64,000 nt of DNA from assembly GCA_022842845.1 (NCBI GenBank), contig JALHOT010000005.1, positions 124,001 through 188,000 of the forward strand, given 5' to 3'. The notes below the pieces were generated by a model that was given only the letters and a program-made list of their open reading frames with translations, ran no database searches and was not told the origin of the DNA. Position 1 is the first letter of the stretch, and the number at the start of each line of letters is the position of its first letter. Both the position numbers and the translations under genes were made by a program. Source of the DNA: Cyclobacteriaceae bacterium. GTDB taxonomy: Bacteria; Bacteroidota; Bacteroidia; Cytophagales; Cyclobacteriaceae. Shown here one piece after another: positions 37,332 to 46,826 of the stretch.

Positions 37332-40244
37332 ATGGAAGGCCTTAAAAGGCTGGCTTTATGCATACTTGGGTATGTTTTTATCTCTGGTTACTTGTTTTCC
37401 CCCATTTTCGCTCAAAACGCACTCAACGGCCTTCCCTTTATTAAGAACTTTAGCCCTCAGCATTATCGTGCGGGCATTCAAAATTGGGATATAGCACAGG
37501 ATAGACGTGGTGTCTTATACCTGGCCAATAACTACGGACTTTTGGAATACGATGGGCAGGAGTGGGAGACCTATAGGACTAGAAATGGCAGTAAAATGCG
37601 CAGCGTGGCCTTGGGGGCTGATGGCAGAATCTATGTTGGGTGCCAGGGCGATTTTGGTTTCTTTTATCCAAATGAACAAGGCAAACTTACCTATACGTCA
37701 CTGGCTGATAGCTTACCTAGTACTGTGCGAAATTTTGATGAAGCCTGGAATGTCTTCATAGATCAGCAAAAAATCTACTTCTGTACCTTTAATCGAATCT
37801 ATATTTATTCGGCCGCTGGCTTTGAATTAGTAGAATCAGCCTTTCCTTTAGAGTTATCCTTTTTTGTCAACCGACAAATCTATGTTCTCCAACAGAATTA
37901 TGGACTGTCAGCTCTATCTGGTACTGAGCTGGGGCTGATTCCAAAGGGCGAATTTTTTGCCAAAAAGAGCATTTCTTCCATGCAGTCGCTAACGAAGGAT
38001 AAAATCCTGGTGAGTACCTTCCGGGATGGGATTTTTACCCTGGAGGGAAAAAGCCTTAACCCTTGGTCAGCGCCTCTCCAATCTAAGTTCAAGGAAGCTA
38101 TTGTAAACTGTATGCTTTTGCTCAAAAATGGCAACATAGCCATAGGCACCCAGAATAATGGTCTTTTATTGCTAGATCCAAACGGTAAGTTGTTGATGGA
38201 ATTGTCTAACAGCAAAGGACTGCTGAATAGGACCATTCTGAGTCTTTATGAGGATGATTTGGGTAATTTATGGATAGGACAGAACAATGGCATTTCTTAT
38301 GTGGAACTGGGATCGCCATTTACGCATGTGAACGAACAAAGCGGTCTGCCTGGCACAGGCTACGCAGCCCTATTGCAGGGCACTGTGCTTTATCTTGGTA
38401 CTAACAACGGACTTTATGCTAAGAACTTAAATCAGCCCCTTGTGCCAGCTTCCCTGGTGGAAGGCACCCGAGGGCAAGTCTACCATATCGAAAAATACGA
38501 TGATGAACTCTTGATGGGACATCATACTGGTGCTTATCGGATAAAAGGTCTCAAGAGTGAAAAAATTTCGGAAGAACCAGGTTCATGGGTTTTTGCCAAA
38601 CTACCTGCTACGCCCGATCAACTTATTGGTGGTTTGTATAATGGACTTCAGTTATTTGAAAAAGTTAACAATTCATGGAAAAAAAAGCAGAATCTTAATG
38701 GCTTTGCAGAATCTTCCCGCGTGATGGAGTTTGACAAAGACGGAGCCTTGTGGGTTACGCATGGTTATAAAGGCGCTTATCGTATTCACTTAAATGGTGA
38801 CAGCGTAACAAGTGTTGAATTTTATGGAGCCGGTAAGGGTTTCCCGTCAAACAATCTTATCAATGTATTCTCAATCCGGAATGAATTAATCTTTACTGGT
38901 GAATATGGGATATACCGTTACAATAGCTCCCGTAATGCCTTTGAGCCAGATCAATTTTATGCAAAGCTGCTTGGGTCACGGTCACAGATTTGGATGATGC
39001 GGGAGGATTCCTTTGGGAATATCTATTTCATAGGGAGTGATCAGATAGGTGTACTGAAGCGCAATGCTGTTGGAGAATACCAGGCAGAAGTGAATAGCTT
39101 TAACAGAATCAGAAGTTTTCTCAACGATGACCTGGAGAATCTTCATGTGCTTGGTAATAATGAGATACTGTTTGGCTCAAAGGAAGGTTTTATTCACTAC
39201 GACCCACACAAAACTTTATCATCAGCCATCCATTTTGAATCGCTCATCAGAAGAGTAACTGTAATTGATGATGAGCGAGACTCAGTTCTTTATTTTGGTA
39301 ATAAACGAGCGCCCATTAAAGATGACCAGGAAGAGACATTGGTAAAGTTACCTTTCGCACTCAATTCAATCCACTTCCGTTATGCCGCCACCACTTTCGA
39401 AGGAAATGAAATACAGTACCAATACTACCTGGAGAATTATGAAAAGGATTGGTCTGAGTGGACGAGTACCCCGCAGAAAGAATATACGAATTTGCGTGAG
39501 GGTCGCTATGTGTTCCATGTAAGAGCCAAAAACATCAATGGCTACATGAGCAAGGTTGATAGTTTTACCTTCTACATCCAACCGCCTTGGTACAGATCTT
39601 TATTGGCCATAGTAGCCTACATTACCTTAGCCATGGTTTTGTTATTGGCCGGATTCTTAACAATCGACAGAAAGTATAAGAGAGCGCAGCAAATGTTACG
39701 ACTCAAACAAAAGAAAGAGTTGATACGCAAGGAAAATGAAATTGAGAAAATTGCGCAACAATCGCAGGAGGAGATCAATAGATTACAAAATGAAAAATTT
39801 GAATCCGAGCTACTTCACCTTAATAAAGAACTGGGAAGTTCCACATTCCATTTGTTGAATAAGAATGAATTTATCTCAGGAATTAAAACTAGTCTGAGCC
39901 ACATCGTAAAACGTGAGCAAAATAATGAAGTGCAGAAGGAGCTTCAAAAAATAGTAAGGGAAATTGAAGATAACATTTCATCGGATCAGGACTGGGAGCA
40001 ATTTCAAATCCATTTTGATAGAGTACACGGTGATTTCTCCAAGAGATTTAAAGTCAGGCATACCAACTTAAGTCCCCAGGAAATAAAACTGAGCGCTTAC
40101 CTGAGGATGAATTTATCAACCAAAGAAATTGCGCAGCTCTTGCATATTTCTGTGAGGGGCGTTGAAATCAGCCGATACCGGCTGCGCAAAAAATTACAGC
40201 TGGATCGGAGTATCAATTTGCAGGAATATATTCTTGGTTTCTGA
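37332..40244 (+). CDS. Membrane-anchored sensor with Y_Y_Y domain and LuxR-type DNA-binding domain
   Basis: A 970-residue regulator. Signal peptide (ending IFAQN), a periplasmic two-propeller sensor region of about 700 residues with repeats such as NNYGLLEYDGQEW, GNLWIGQNNGISYVE and NIYFIGS, a Y_Y_Y domain (YQYYLENYEKDWSEWT), one membrane helix, a coiled coil, and a C-terminal HTH (LSPQEIKLSAYLRMNLSTKEIAQLLHIS then GVEISRYRLRKKL). There is no kinase or receiver domain, so it resembles a one-component version of hybrid two-component regulators. It is divergent from susC and is the natural candidate to control this locus. Confidence 0.9.
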   Translation: MEGLKRLALCILGYVFISGYLFSPIFAQNALNGLPFIKNFSPQHYRAGIQNWDIAQDRRGVLYLANNYGLLEYDGQEWETYRTRNGSKMRSVALGADGRIYVGCQGDFGFFYPNEQGKLTYTSLADSLPSTVRNFDEAWNVFIDQQKIYFCTFNRIYIYSAAGFELVESAFPLELSFFVNRQIYVLQQNYGLSALSGTELGLIPKGEFFAKKSISSMQSLTKDKILVSTFRDGIFTLEGKSLNPWSAPLQSKFKEAIVNCMLLLKNGNIAIGTQNNGLLLLDPNGKLLMELSNSKGLLNRTILSLYEDDLGNLWIGQNNGISYVELGSPFTHVNEQSGLPGTGYAALLQGTVLYLGTNNGLYAKNLNQPLVPASLVEGTRGQVYHIEKYDDELLMGHHTGAYRIKGLKSEKISEEPGSWVFAKLPATPDQLIGGLYNGLQLFEKVNNSWKKKQNLNGFAESSRVMEFDKDGALWVTHGYKGAYRIHLNGDSVTSVEFYGAGKGFPSNNLINVFSIRNELIFTGEYGIYRYNSSRNAFEPDQFYAKLLGSRSQIWMMREDSFGNIYFIGSDQIGVLKRNAVGEYQAEVNSFNRIRSFLNDDLENLHVLGNNEILFGSKEGFIHYDPHKTLSSAIHFESLIRRVTVIDDERDSVLYFGNKRAPIKDDQEETLVKLPFALNSIHFRYAATTFEGNEIQYQYYLENYEKDWSEWTSTPQKEYTNLREGRYVFHVRAKNINGYMSKVDSFTFYIQPPWYRSLLAIVAYITLAMVLLLAGFLTIDRKYKRAQQMLRLKQKKELIRKENEIEKIAQQSQEEINRLQNEKFESELLHLNKELGSSTFHLLNKNEFISGIKTSLSHIVKREQNNEVQKELQKIVREIEDNISSDQDWEQFQIHFDRVHGDFSKRFKVRHTNLSPQEIKLSAYLRMNLSTKEIAQLLHISVRGVEISRYRLRKKLQLDRSINLQEYILGF

Positions 40245-40370
40245 ACAAGCATAACTACTCATGATCCATTGTTCGATCTCGGACAATCACACATCAAGCT
40301 TTGACCATTAGTGTAAATGCTTTGGCAAAGTCCGCACATTTGCGTTTCTTACCTATTACATTCCCTCACT

Positions 40371-43300
40371 ATGAAAAAATGTTATCTATTGGCTATACTA
40401 GCCTTTTGTCTTGAGTTGTCGTCAGTTGCGCAAGAAGAAAAAAAAGAAAAGACGGATACCACCAAGAAAGAAAAACCCAAGAAGAAACTTGATCTGCCTT
40501 TAGAGGTGGCCAGAAGAGTACCGGTAAATACCACAGAAGGTACGTGGATGTCACTTGACGTGAGTCCTGATGGCAAAACAATCGCATTTGATTTCTTAGG
40601 AGATATCTACACCATGCCTATAGCTGGTGGTAAGCCAACGCAGTTTACCAAAGGCATGGCCTTTGATTCACATCCAAAGTTTAGTCCGGATGGCACCAAG
40701 TTATTGTTTGTATCTGATCGCAGTGGTGGAGAAAATATCTGGTGGTTTTCCTTAGATGGCAAGGACTCTCTACAAGTAACGAAAGGCAATACCGATCATT
40801 ACCAATCAGCCGAGTGGACACCCGATGGTACCTACATTATTGGTTCCCGTGGTACTCGCAATCTAAAACTATGGATGTTTCATAAGGATGGTGGCTCGGG
40901 GGCTCAGCTTATCACTAAACCAGATAACCTGAAAACAGTAGAACCTGCCTTTGGACCAGATGGAAGGTACATTTGGTTTGCGCATCGTAATGCCGCCTGG
41001 AACTACAATGCTCAATTGCCTCAATACCAGCTTGGCGTTTACGACCGCGACAACGGAGAAATAGAAGTAAAGACCTCTCGCTATGGATCTTCATTTTCGC
41101 CTACACTTTCACCGGATGGGAAATGGTTAGTCTATGGATCTCGCTATAATGATCAGACAGGTTTAATCCTTCACGATCTTAAATCGGGAGAAGAAAAATG
41201 GTTAGCCTACCCGGTGCAGCGTGATGAGCAAGAATCCATAGCTCCTTTGGGGGTACTCCCGGCCATGTCATTTACACCAGACAGTAAAGAAGTAATAGCC
41301 TCTTATGGCGGAAAATTCTACCGCATTCCAGTCGCTGGCGGAGCGGCTATTAATATTCCTTTTCAAATGCAGACCGAATTCTTAATGGGGCCTCTGGTTG
41401 ATTTCAACTATCCTATTAAAGACGATAAGGACATGGTGGTGACACAAATCCGCAATCCTGTGGTATCACCCAATGGTGCGCAGGTTGCTTTTACTGCCTT
41501 AAATCGATTGTACGTAATGGATCTTCCTAACGGTACCCCTAAGCGTGTTTCTACGCATAATTTTACTGAGGCACAACCTGCCTGGAGCCCTGATGGCGCG
41601 CAACTGGTTTGGGCTTCCTGGGAAAATAACGGAGGTCACCTTTATAAGATGAACTTTAAAGTGAAAGGTGCAAAACCACAACGTTTAACCAGCGTGGCAG
41701 CTTTGTATTCCGAACCTGCCTGGACATTGCAAGGAAATAAGATTGTATTCCTGCAAGGCAGTGCCTATAACTTCAAGGAAGATACTGACCCTGTTACTTT
41801 TGGTAATCAATCAGAAATTGCCTGGATCACTGCAGAGGGAGGAAACATCAATGTAGTTACCAGGGCGAAGGGTAGGAGCAATCCTCATTTTGTAAAAGGA
41901 GAGGATCGCATTTACTTATACAGTGGTCAAAAAGGATTATTATCTATCCGGTGGGATGGTACCGATGAGAAGGCGCATGCTAAAATCACGGGTATCATGA
42001 CATATGGTGCTGCTCTGGGTGAACAGCATTGCATGTTATATGAAAGTGCTACCGAGCCACAAAGAGAACCTTCTAATGCTAATGTTATCTTGATGGCACC
42101 TGAAGGTGATAAAGCCATCGCCCATATCAATAACGATGTTTATGTGGTGACCATTCCTAAAACGGGGGGTGATGTACCGAAGATATCTGTAGCTGATGCT
42201 GGTAGCGCTTCCTTCCCGGCAACCAAGCTTACTACAATTGGAGGTGAGTTTCCTACCTGGAGTGCCAATGGAAAAGTGGTGTATTACTCTTTGGGTAATG
42301 CATTCTTTACCTATAACCTAGATGAAGCCAAAGCGAAAGAAATTGAGTTGAAGAAAAAGAAAGCCGAAGAAGCGAAGGCTAAAGAAGAAGGTAAGGAAGT
42401 AAAAGCAGAAGCTGATAAGAAAGAGGCTGATAAAAAGGATGAGGGCTACAAAGCAGCTGAAATCCGAATCAAGGTTACTGTTCAAAAAGACATTCCGGCT
42501 GGTAAATTACTTCTTCAAAATGCACGCATCATCAGCATGAAAGGTGACGAAGTTATTGAAAAGGGTGATGTACTCATTGAGAACGCCAGGATAAAACAAG
42601 TAGGCCCAAGTGGTTCTATCAGTGTTGATGGCAGCGTTCAAAAAATTGATTTGTCCGGCAAAACCATTGTACCGGGTTTTGTCGACACACATGCTCACAT
42701 GTGGCCCGCCTGGGGAATCCATAAAAATCAAGTGTGGATGTATGCGGCTAATCTGGCCTATGGTGTTACGACCACCCGCGATCCTCAAACAGCTACTACC
42801 GATGTGCTAACCTACAGCGATATGGTTGAAACCGGTGAGATTGTCGGACCGCGCGTGTACAGCACGGGCCCAGGGGTAGGTTTCTGGTCTTATAACCTTA
42901 AAGATTATGAGCAGACCAAGGATATCCTCAAACAATATTCAGAATACTATAATACTAAAACTATTAAGATGTACCTGACGGGGAATCGACAGCACCGTCA
43001 ATGGGTTATACAAGCCTGTAAAGAGCAAGGCTTGATGCCAACTACCGAAGGCGGCCTTGATTTTAAACTTAATGTGACGAACCTGATTGATGGCTATTCT
43101 GGCCATGAGCATGCCTTCCCGATTTATCCGCTGTACAGTGATTTCACTAAAGTGGTAGCAGAATCTAAAATGACCTATACGCCAACGCTATTGGTGGCTT
43201 ATGGTGGCCCGTGGGCTGAGAACTTTTATTATGCTACGGAAAATGTGAACACTGATCCAAAACTTAATTACTTCACCGCTAAATCGGAGTTAGATCAAAA

Positions 43301-43760
43301 ATCAAGACGCAGACCAGGGTGGTTCATGAAAGAAGAACATGTCTTTGATGATCATGCACGTTTTGTCAATGACCTTGTGAAGGCTGGTGGCAATGCTGGT
43401 GTAGGATCTCACGGGCAGTTGCAGGGCCTTGGTTACCATTGGGAATTATGGAGTGTGGCATCAGGTGGTTTGAGTAATCACAATGCACTGAAGGTTGCAA
43501 CGATACAAGGGGCTAAGGCAATAGGATTGGCCAATGATTTAGGCAGCATAGAGGCAGGTAAGTTGGCTGATTTGCTAATTCTGGATAGCAATCCTTTGGA
43601 AAATATCCGTCATACCAATACCATCAATAAGGTGATGAAGAATGGTCGTCTCTACGATGGCAACACATTGGATGAAATTTACCCAACACAGAAAAAGGCA
43701 CCTTCCTTTGCCAATGAACAGGCGAAGCCTGGAGTACAACTTCCAGGAGTAGGTCGTTAA
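40371..43760 (+). CDS. Secreted TolB-propeller / amidohydrolase fusion
   Basis: A 1129-residue exported protein. Signal peptide (ending SSVAQ), a Lys-rich leader, a PD40/TolB-type propeller (residues about 50-640; motifs such as SPDGKTIAFDF, SPDGTKLLFVSDRSGG and SPTLSPDGKWLVYGSR), a Lys/Glu/Ala-rich linker near residues 655-700, then an amidohydrolase domain with the metal-binding VDTHAHMW motif, a later GHEHAFPIY His pair and IEAGKLADLLILDSNPLENI. It is likely a periplasmic or surface hydrolase acting on peptides or cyclic amides. The ATG at 40371 gives a proper signal peptide. Confidence 0.9.
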   Translation: MKKCYLLAILAFCLELSSVAQEEKKEKTDTTKKEKPKKKLDLPLEVARRVPVNTTEGTWMSLDVSPDGKTIAFDFLGDIYTMPIAGGKPTQFTKGMAFDSHPKFSPDGTKLLFVSDRSGGENIWWFSLDGKDSLQVTKGNTDHYQSAEWTPDGTYIIGSRGTRNLKLWMFHKDGGSGAQLITKPDNLKTVEPAFGPDGRYIWFAHRNAAWNYNAQLPQYQLGVYDRDNGEIEVKTSRYGSSFSPTLSPDGKWLVYGSRYNDQTGLILHDLKSGEEKWLAYPVQRDEQESIAPLGVLPAMSFTPDSKEVIASYGGKFYRIPVAGGAAINIPFQMQTEFLMGPLVDFNYPIKDDKDMVVTQIRNPVVSPNGAQVAFTALNRLYVMDLPNGTPKRVSTHNFTEAQPAWSPDGAQLVWASWENNGGHLYKMNFKVKGAKPQRLTSVAALYSEPAWTLQGNKIVFLQGSAYNFKEDTDPVTFGNQSEIAWITAEGGNINVVTRAKGRSNPHFVKGEDRIYLYSGQKGLLSIRWDGTDEKAHAKITGIMTYGAALGEQHCMLYESATEPQREPSNANVILMAPEGDKAIAHINNDVYVVTIPKTGGDVPKISVADAGSASFPATKLTTIGGEFPTWSANGKVVYYSLGNAFFTYNLDEAKAKEIELKKKKAEEAKAKEEGKEVKAEADKKEADKKDEGYKAAEIRIKVTVQKDIPAGKLLLQNARIISMKGDEVIEKGDVLIENARIKQVGPSGSISVDGSVQKIDLSGKTIVPGFVDTHAHMWPAWGIHKNQVWMYAANLAYGVTTTRDPQTATTDVLTYSDMVETGEIVGPRVYSTGPGVGFWSYNLKDYEQTKDILKQYSEYYNTKTIKMYLTGNRQHRQWVIQACKEQGLMPTTEGGLDFKLNVTNLIDGYSGHEHAFPIYPLYSDFTKVVAESKMTYTPTLLVAYGGPWAENFYYATENVNTDPKLNYFTAKSELDQKSRRRPGWFMKEEHVFDDHARFVNDLVKAGGNAGVGSHGQLQGLGYHWELWSVASGGLSNHNALKVATIQGAKAIGLANDLGSIEAGKLADLLILDSNPLENIRHTNTINKVMKNGRLYDGNTLDEIYPTQKKAPSFANEQAKPGVQLPGVGR

Positions 43761-43786
43761 GGAACGATTCAATGTAAGAGTGAAGA

Positions 43787-43809
43787 GGATTTGATGATGC
43801 ATCAAATCC
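43787..43809. terminator. Rho-independent terminator after the amidohydrolase gene
   Basis: A nine-base perfect stem GGATTTGAT/ATCAAATCC with a five-base loop is followed by a TTTTT run. It lies between the amidohydrolase stop and the convergent DUF2911 gene. Confidence 0.9.
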
Positions 43810-43817
43810 TTTTTCAT

Positions 43818-44384
43818 TTATTCCATTACCACAAAAGGTACAGTGATGGCCATCTTTTCCCAACGCATTACAAGGCTGGCCTTATTTTGTTTGGCAGGTA
43901 TGAGATAATAAGTAAGTCTCTCCTGATGCTTTTTGACGATTTGTGGTTTTACCTCAATTCTGAGAACATCCTCTTGTTGACTATACTCATCTGCCAGATG
44001 TTGGTCCCACTTAGCATTAATGATCAGTGTCCATTGTTTTTTTCCAGGAATAGTAAAGAAAGCATATTTTCCCGCAGGAATTGTTTTACCATTAATCTGC
44101 ATGGCTTTATCAAATTCCCAGGTAGTAGCCCTGTGAGCGCCTGTTACCCAAACCTCATCATAGGGTACTAAGCCACCCCAAATAGCACGCCCTCTTACTG
44201 CTGGTGCATAGTAATGTAGCATATGATGCGCCTGTCCGAACTGTGCATGCACCTCTTTAGGAATACTCTTTTTCAAAGTGTCAGCAGGTAATGGGGTAGG
44301 AGCATGCTCGTGTTGTGCCGAGGCTAACACATTGAAAAACAATAGGAAGATAATGAGTACTATACTGAGTCGAATCATGGACAT
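43818..44384 (-). CDS. DUF2911 secreted protein
   Basis: A 188-residue protein with a signal peptide (ending ASAQH). The DUF2911 core is visible: YYAPAVRGRAIWGGLVPYDEVWVTGAHRATTWEF and KYAFFTIPGKKQWTLIIN. It lacks the C-terminal TPR-like tail of the paralogue at 21.7 kb. A second ATG two codons in is possible. Function is unknown. Confidence 0.85.
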   Translation of the reverse strand: MSMIRLSIVLIIFLLFFNVLASAQHEHAPTPLPADTLKKSIPKEVHAQFGQAHHMLHYYAPAVRGRAIWGGLVPYDEVWVTGAHRATTWEFDKAMQINGKTIPAGKYAFFTIPGKKQWTLIINAKWDQHLADEYSQQEDVLRIEVKPQIVKKHQERLTYYLIPAKQNKASLVMRWEKMAITVPFVVME

Positions 44385-44563
44385 TAGTTTTATCTGCTAA
44401 AACTACCACTAAATTGCTACCGTGGCACTTTGTTTTTCTCGCAAACAATAGGATTAATATTACATGGGTTTCCTTTACCTTTATTAAGACTCAAAATGGA
44501 GACTTAATTAAATTAATATGGCCTTAATTTTGTTAAAGTGGTAATCAATGAGACACCAATAAC

Positions 44564-46564
44564 ATGAAAAGCCTTTTCTTTACTGCTCTATTCACCCTGG
44601 CGTTACTTTCATCAGGCAGCTATGCTCAAACAACCAAAGACCTGGTTGCTAAAGGAGATCAATTGTACAGTAAGAAGAATTATGCCGCTGCCCTGGATAA
44701 TTTTTTGAAGGCTTATGAGATTAACCCCGATGATGCCTCTGTGAATTTTAAGGTTGGCCTTGCTTACTTGTATTCAGACACAAAATCAAAAGCTGCCGCC
44801 TACATTGATAAGGCCTATCGTTTAAATCCTAAAGTACACGATGACATAGACTATCATCTTGGGATAGCGTTTCAAAACACTAACAACTTTAAAAAAGCCA
44901 TGGAGCATTTTGAAGATTTCAAAAGAAAAAAAAAGAACCTGGCTTCGATTGCAGATGAAAAAATTGCGGAGTGTATCATGGCCGATTCTTTAGCAGAGAA
45001 TGAACTTAATATCACCATTGAGAATTTAGGAACTGTTATTAATACGAATTTTAGTGAGTACGCACCTATTTTATCTGCCGATGGAAATACGTTAATCTTT
45101 ACCTCTAATCGATCGGATAATGAGGCCAGGGTTAAGGCAGGCGCAAACTTCGAAGACATCTACATGTCAACGAGGGAAGGCAAGGGGTGGAGTACACCCA
45201 AAAAGATCAGTGAGAATATCAATACTGATAAGTATAACGAAGCAGCAGCTTCCCTATCACCTGATGGCAAGACCCTGTTTTTGTATAGTGAAGAGGGTGC
45301 TGGTGATATTCATATCTCAACCTTAGAAGGAGGAGTCTGGTCCAAACCGGTACCACTTAATAAAAATATCAATACGGGAATGTTTTGGGAAACAAGTGCC
45401 ACGCTTTCTCCCGATGGTAAGAAACTATACTTTACCAGTAACCGTGACGGTGGTTATGGAGAATTGGATATTTACGTCAGTCAGTTAGATGCCAAAGGTC
45501 AGTGGGGAAAAGCTGTGAATCTTGGCCCAACTATTAATACACCTGAAGATGAAGATTCTCCTTTTATCCATGCCGATGGGGTGACACTTTACTTCTCGTC
45601 TAACGGGCATAGACGTTTAGGCAATAGCGATATTTTCTTCAGTGAACTTAAAGGTAATAAATGGACAAAGCCTGAGAATATTGGTTATCCGATCAACTCA
45701 TGGGAGTATGATGGCTTTTTTTCTATTTCACCTGATAAGAAGAAAGCTTATTACTCCACTGTAAAAGAAGGCGGAAGTGGGGGCACAGACATTTACAGCA
45801 TTAGTTTTTTTGAACCAAAGTACAAACCAAAGCCTAAACCCGTTGTGGTTGCGGCTGCCCCAGCACCTGTTAAAAAGAAAGATGACTTCGTAGCTGCTTT
45901 TATCGAAGTACAAAAGCAGAAGAAAGTGGTAACCATTTTAAAGGGTAAAGTAATTGATGAATTAACAGCAGAACCCCTTGCCGCTACCATTAGTCTGGTT
46001 GATAACCAGACTAATACAGTCGTTACTAAAATTAGTACTGATGAAACAACGGGCGATTTCGAACTGACCATTCCACACGGTGGTAACTATGGGGTAACGA
46101 CAGATAAAGCAGGCTACCTTTTCAACTCTATTAACTTCAACTTACCAGCTTTTGCTGAATACCAGGAGATAGATACGCACATCATTATGGTAAAGGCGGA
46201 AATTGGTTCTAAAGTTGTGTTGAAAAATATATTCTTTGACCCTCGTAAAACTGAACTCAAGACAGAATCAGTGGCTGAGGTTGAAAAGATTAAAGAACTT
46301 CTGTTGGGTAATCCTTCCTTGCGCGTTCAGATTAACGGCCATACTGATAACATGGAATTATCGGCTAGTGGTAATGCAGAAAGTTACAAAGCACTTTCAC
46401 TCAAACGTGCCAGTGCTGTGATTGGTTACCTAAGCAGCCAGGGTATAGACAGCAAGCGACTCAGTGCCAAAGGCTATGGCATGGAGCGCCCCATTGTTTC
46501 TAATGATGACGAGGAGAGTGGTCGTGAGATTAATAGAAGAACTGAGATAGAAATTATTCAGTAG
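44564..46564 (+). CDS. OmpA-family protein with TPR and PD40 repeats
   Basis: A 666-residue envelope protein. Signal peptide (ending SYAQT), three or so TPRs (residues about 25-150; KGDQLYSKKNYAAALDNF), PD40 repeats (EYAPILSADGNTLIFTS, SLSPDGKTLFLYS, TLSPDGKKLYFTSNRDGGYGELDIY), a beta domain (VIDELTAEPLAATISL) and a C-terminal OmpA domain (INGHTDNME, AVIGYLSSQGI, GYGMERP, NRRTEIEI). Proteins of this type include PorE-like parts of the T9SS, which bind peptidoglycan; that role is possible here. A TAnnTTTG-like -7 element (TAATTTTG) lies 32 bases before the ATG. Confidence 0.9.
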   Translation: MKSLFFTALFTLALLSSGSYAQTTKDLVAKGDQLYSKKNYAAALDNFLKAYEINPDDASVNFKVGLAYLYSDTKSKAAAYIDKAYRLNPKVHDDIDYHLGIAFQNTNNFKKAMEHFEDFKRKKKNLASIADEKIAECIMADSLAENELNITIENLGTVINTNFSEYAPILSADGNTLIFTSNRSDNEARVKAGANFEDIYMSTREGKGWSTPKKISENINTDKYNEAAASLSPDGKTLFLYSEEGAGDIHISTLEGGVWSKPVPLNKNINTGMFWETSATLSPDGKKLYFTSNRDGGYGELDIYVSQLDAKGQWGKAVNLGPTINTPEDEDSPFIHADGVTLYFSSNGHRRLGNSDIFFSELKGNKWTKPENIGYPINSWEYDGFFSISPDKKKAYYSTVKEGGSGGTDIYSISFFEPKYKPKPKPVVVAAAPAPVKKKDDFVAAFIEVQKQKKVVTILKGKVIDELTAEPLAATISLVDNQTNTVVTKISTDETTGDFELTIPHGGNYGVTTDKAGYLFNSINFNLPAFAEYQEIDTHIIMVKAEIGSKVVLKNIFFDPRKTELKTESVAEVEKIKELLLGNPSLRVQINGHTDNMELSASGNAESYKALSLKRASAVIGYLSSQGIDSKRLSAKGYGMERPIVSNDDEESGREINRRTEIEIIQ

Positions 46565-46826
46565 TCTCAGGCATTTGCTTTCATAGTGTTTAATAGTATC
46601 ATTCAATGCATGGATTTTTAACATGCATCATGCTGCCTCCATTAATTTATATTTTTCAAATGATTTACATCGAATCTTCCATGATTCTTATCAGGTCATT
46701 TACCGACTTCATGATTTTTATCATTAACCTGAGTTAAAGAACTCATAGGAAAGCACTATAAACCAAGATTAGCTTCAGTTAAAGTTGGGAAGAAAAAACA
46801 ACGAGAAAACCCAACTTGGTAATTTT

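Noticed and set aside
46606-46628. Inverted repeat ATGCATG/CATGCAT after the OmpA gene as a terminator
   Set aside because: The stem is present but no T run follows on either strand, so it was not called.
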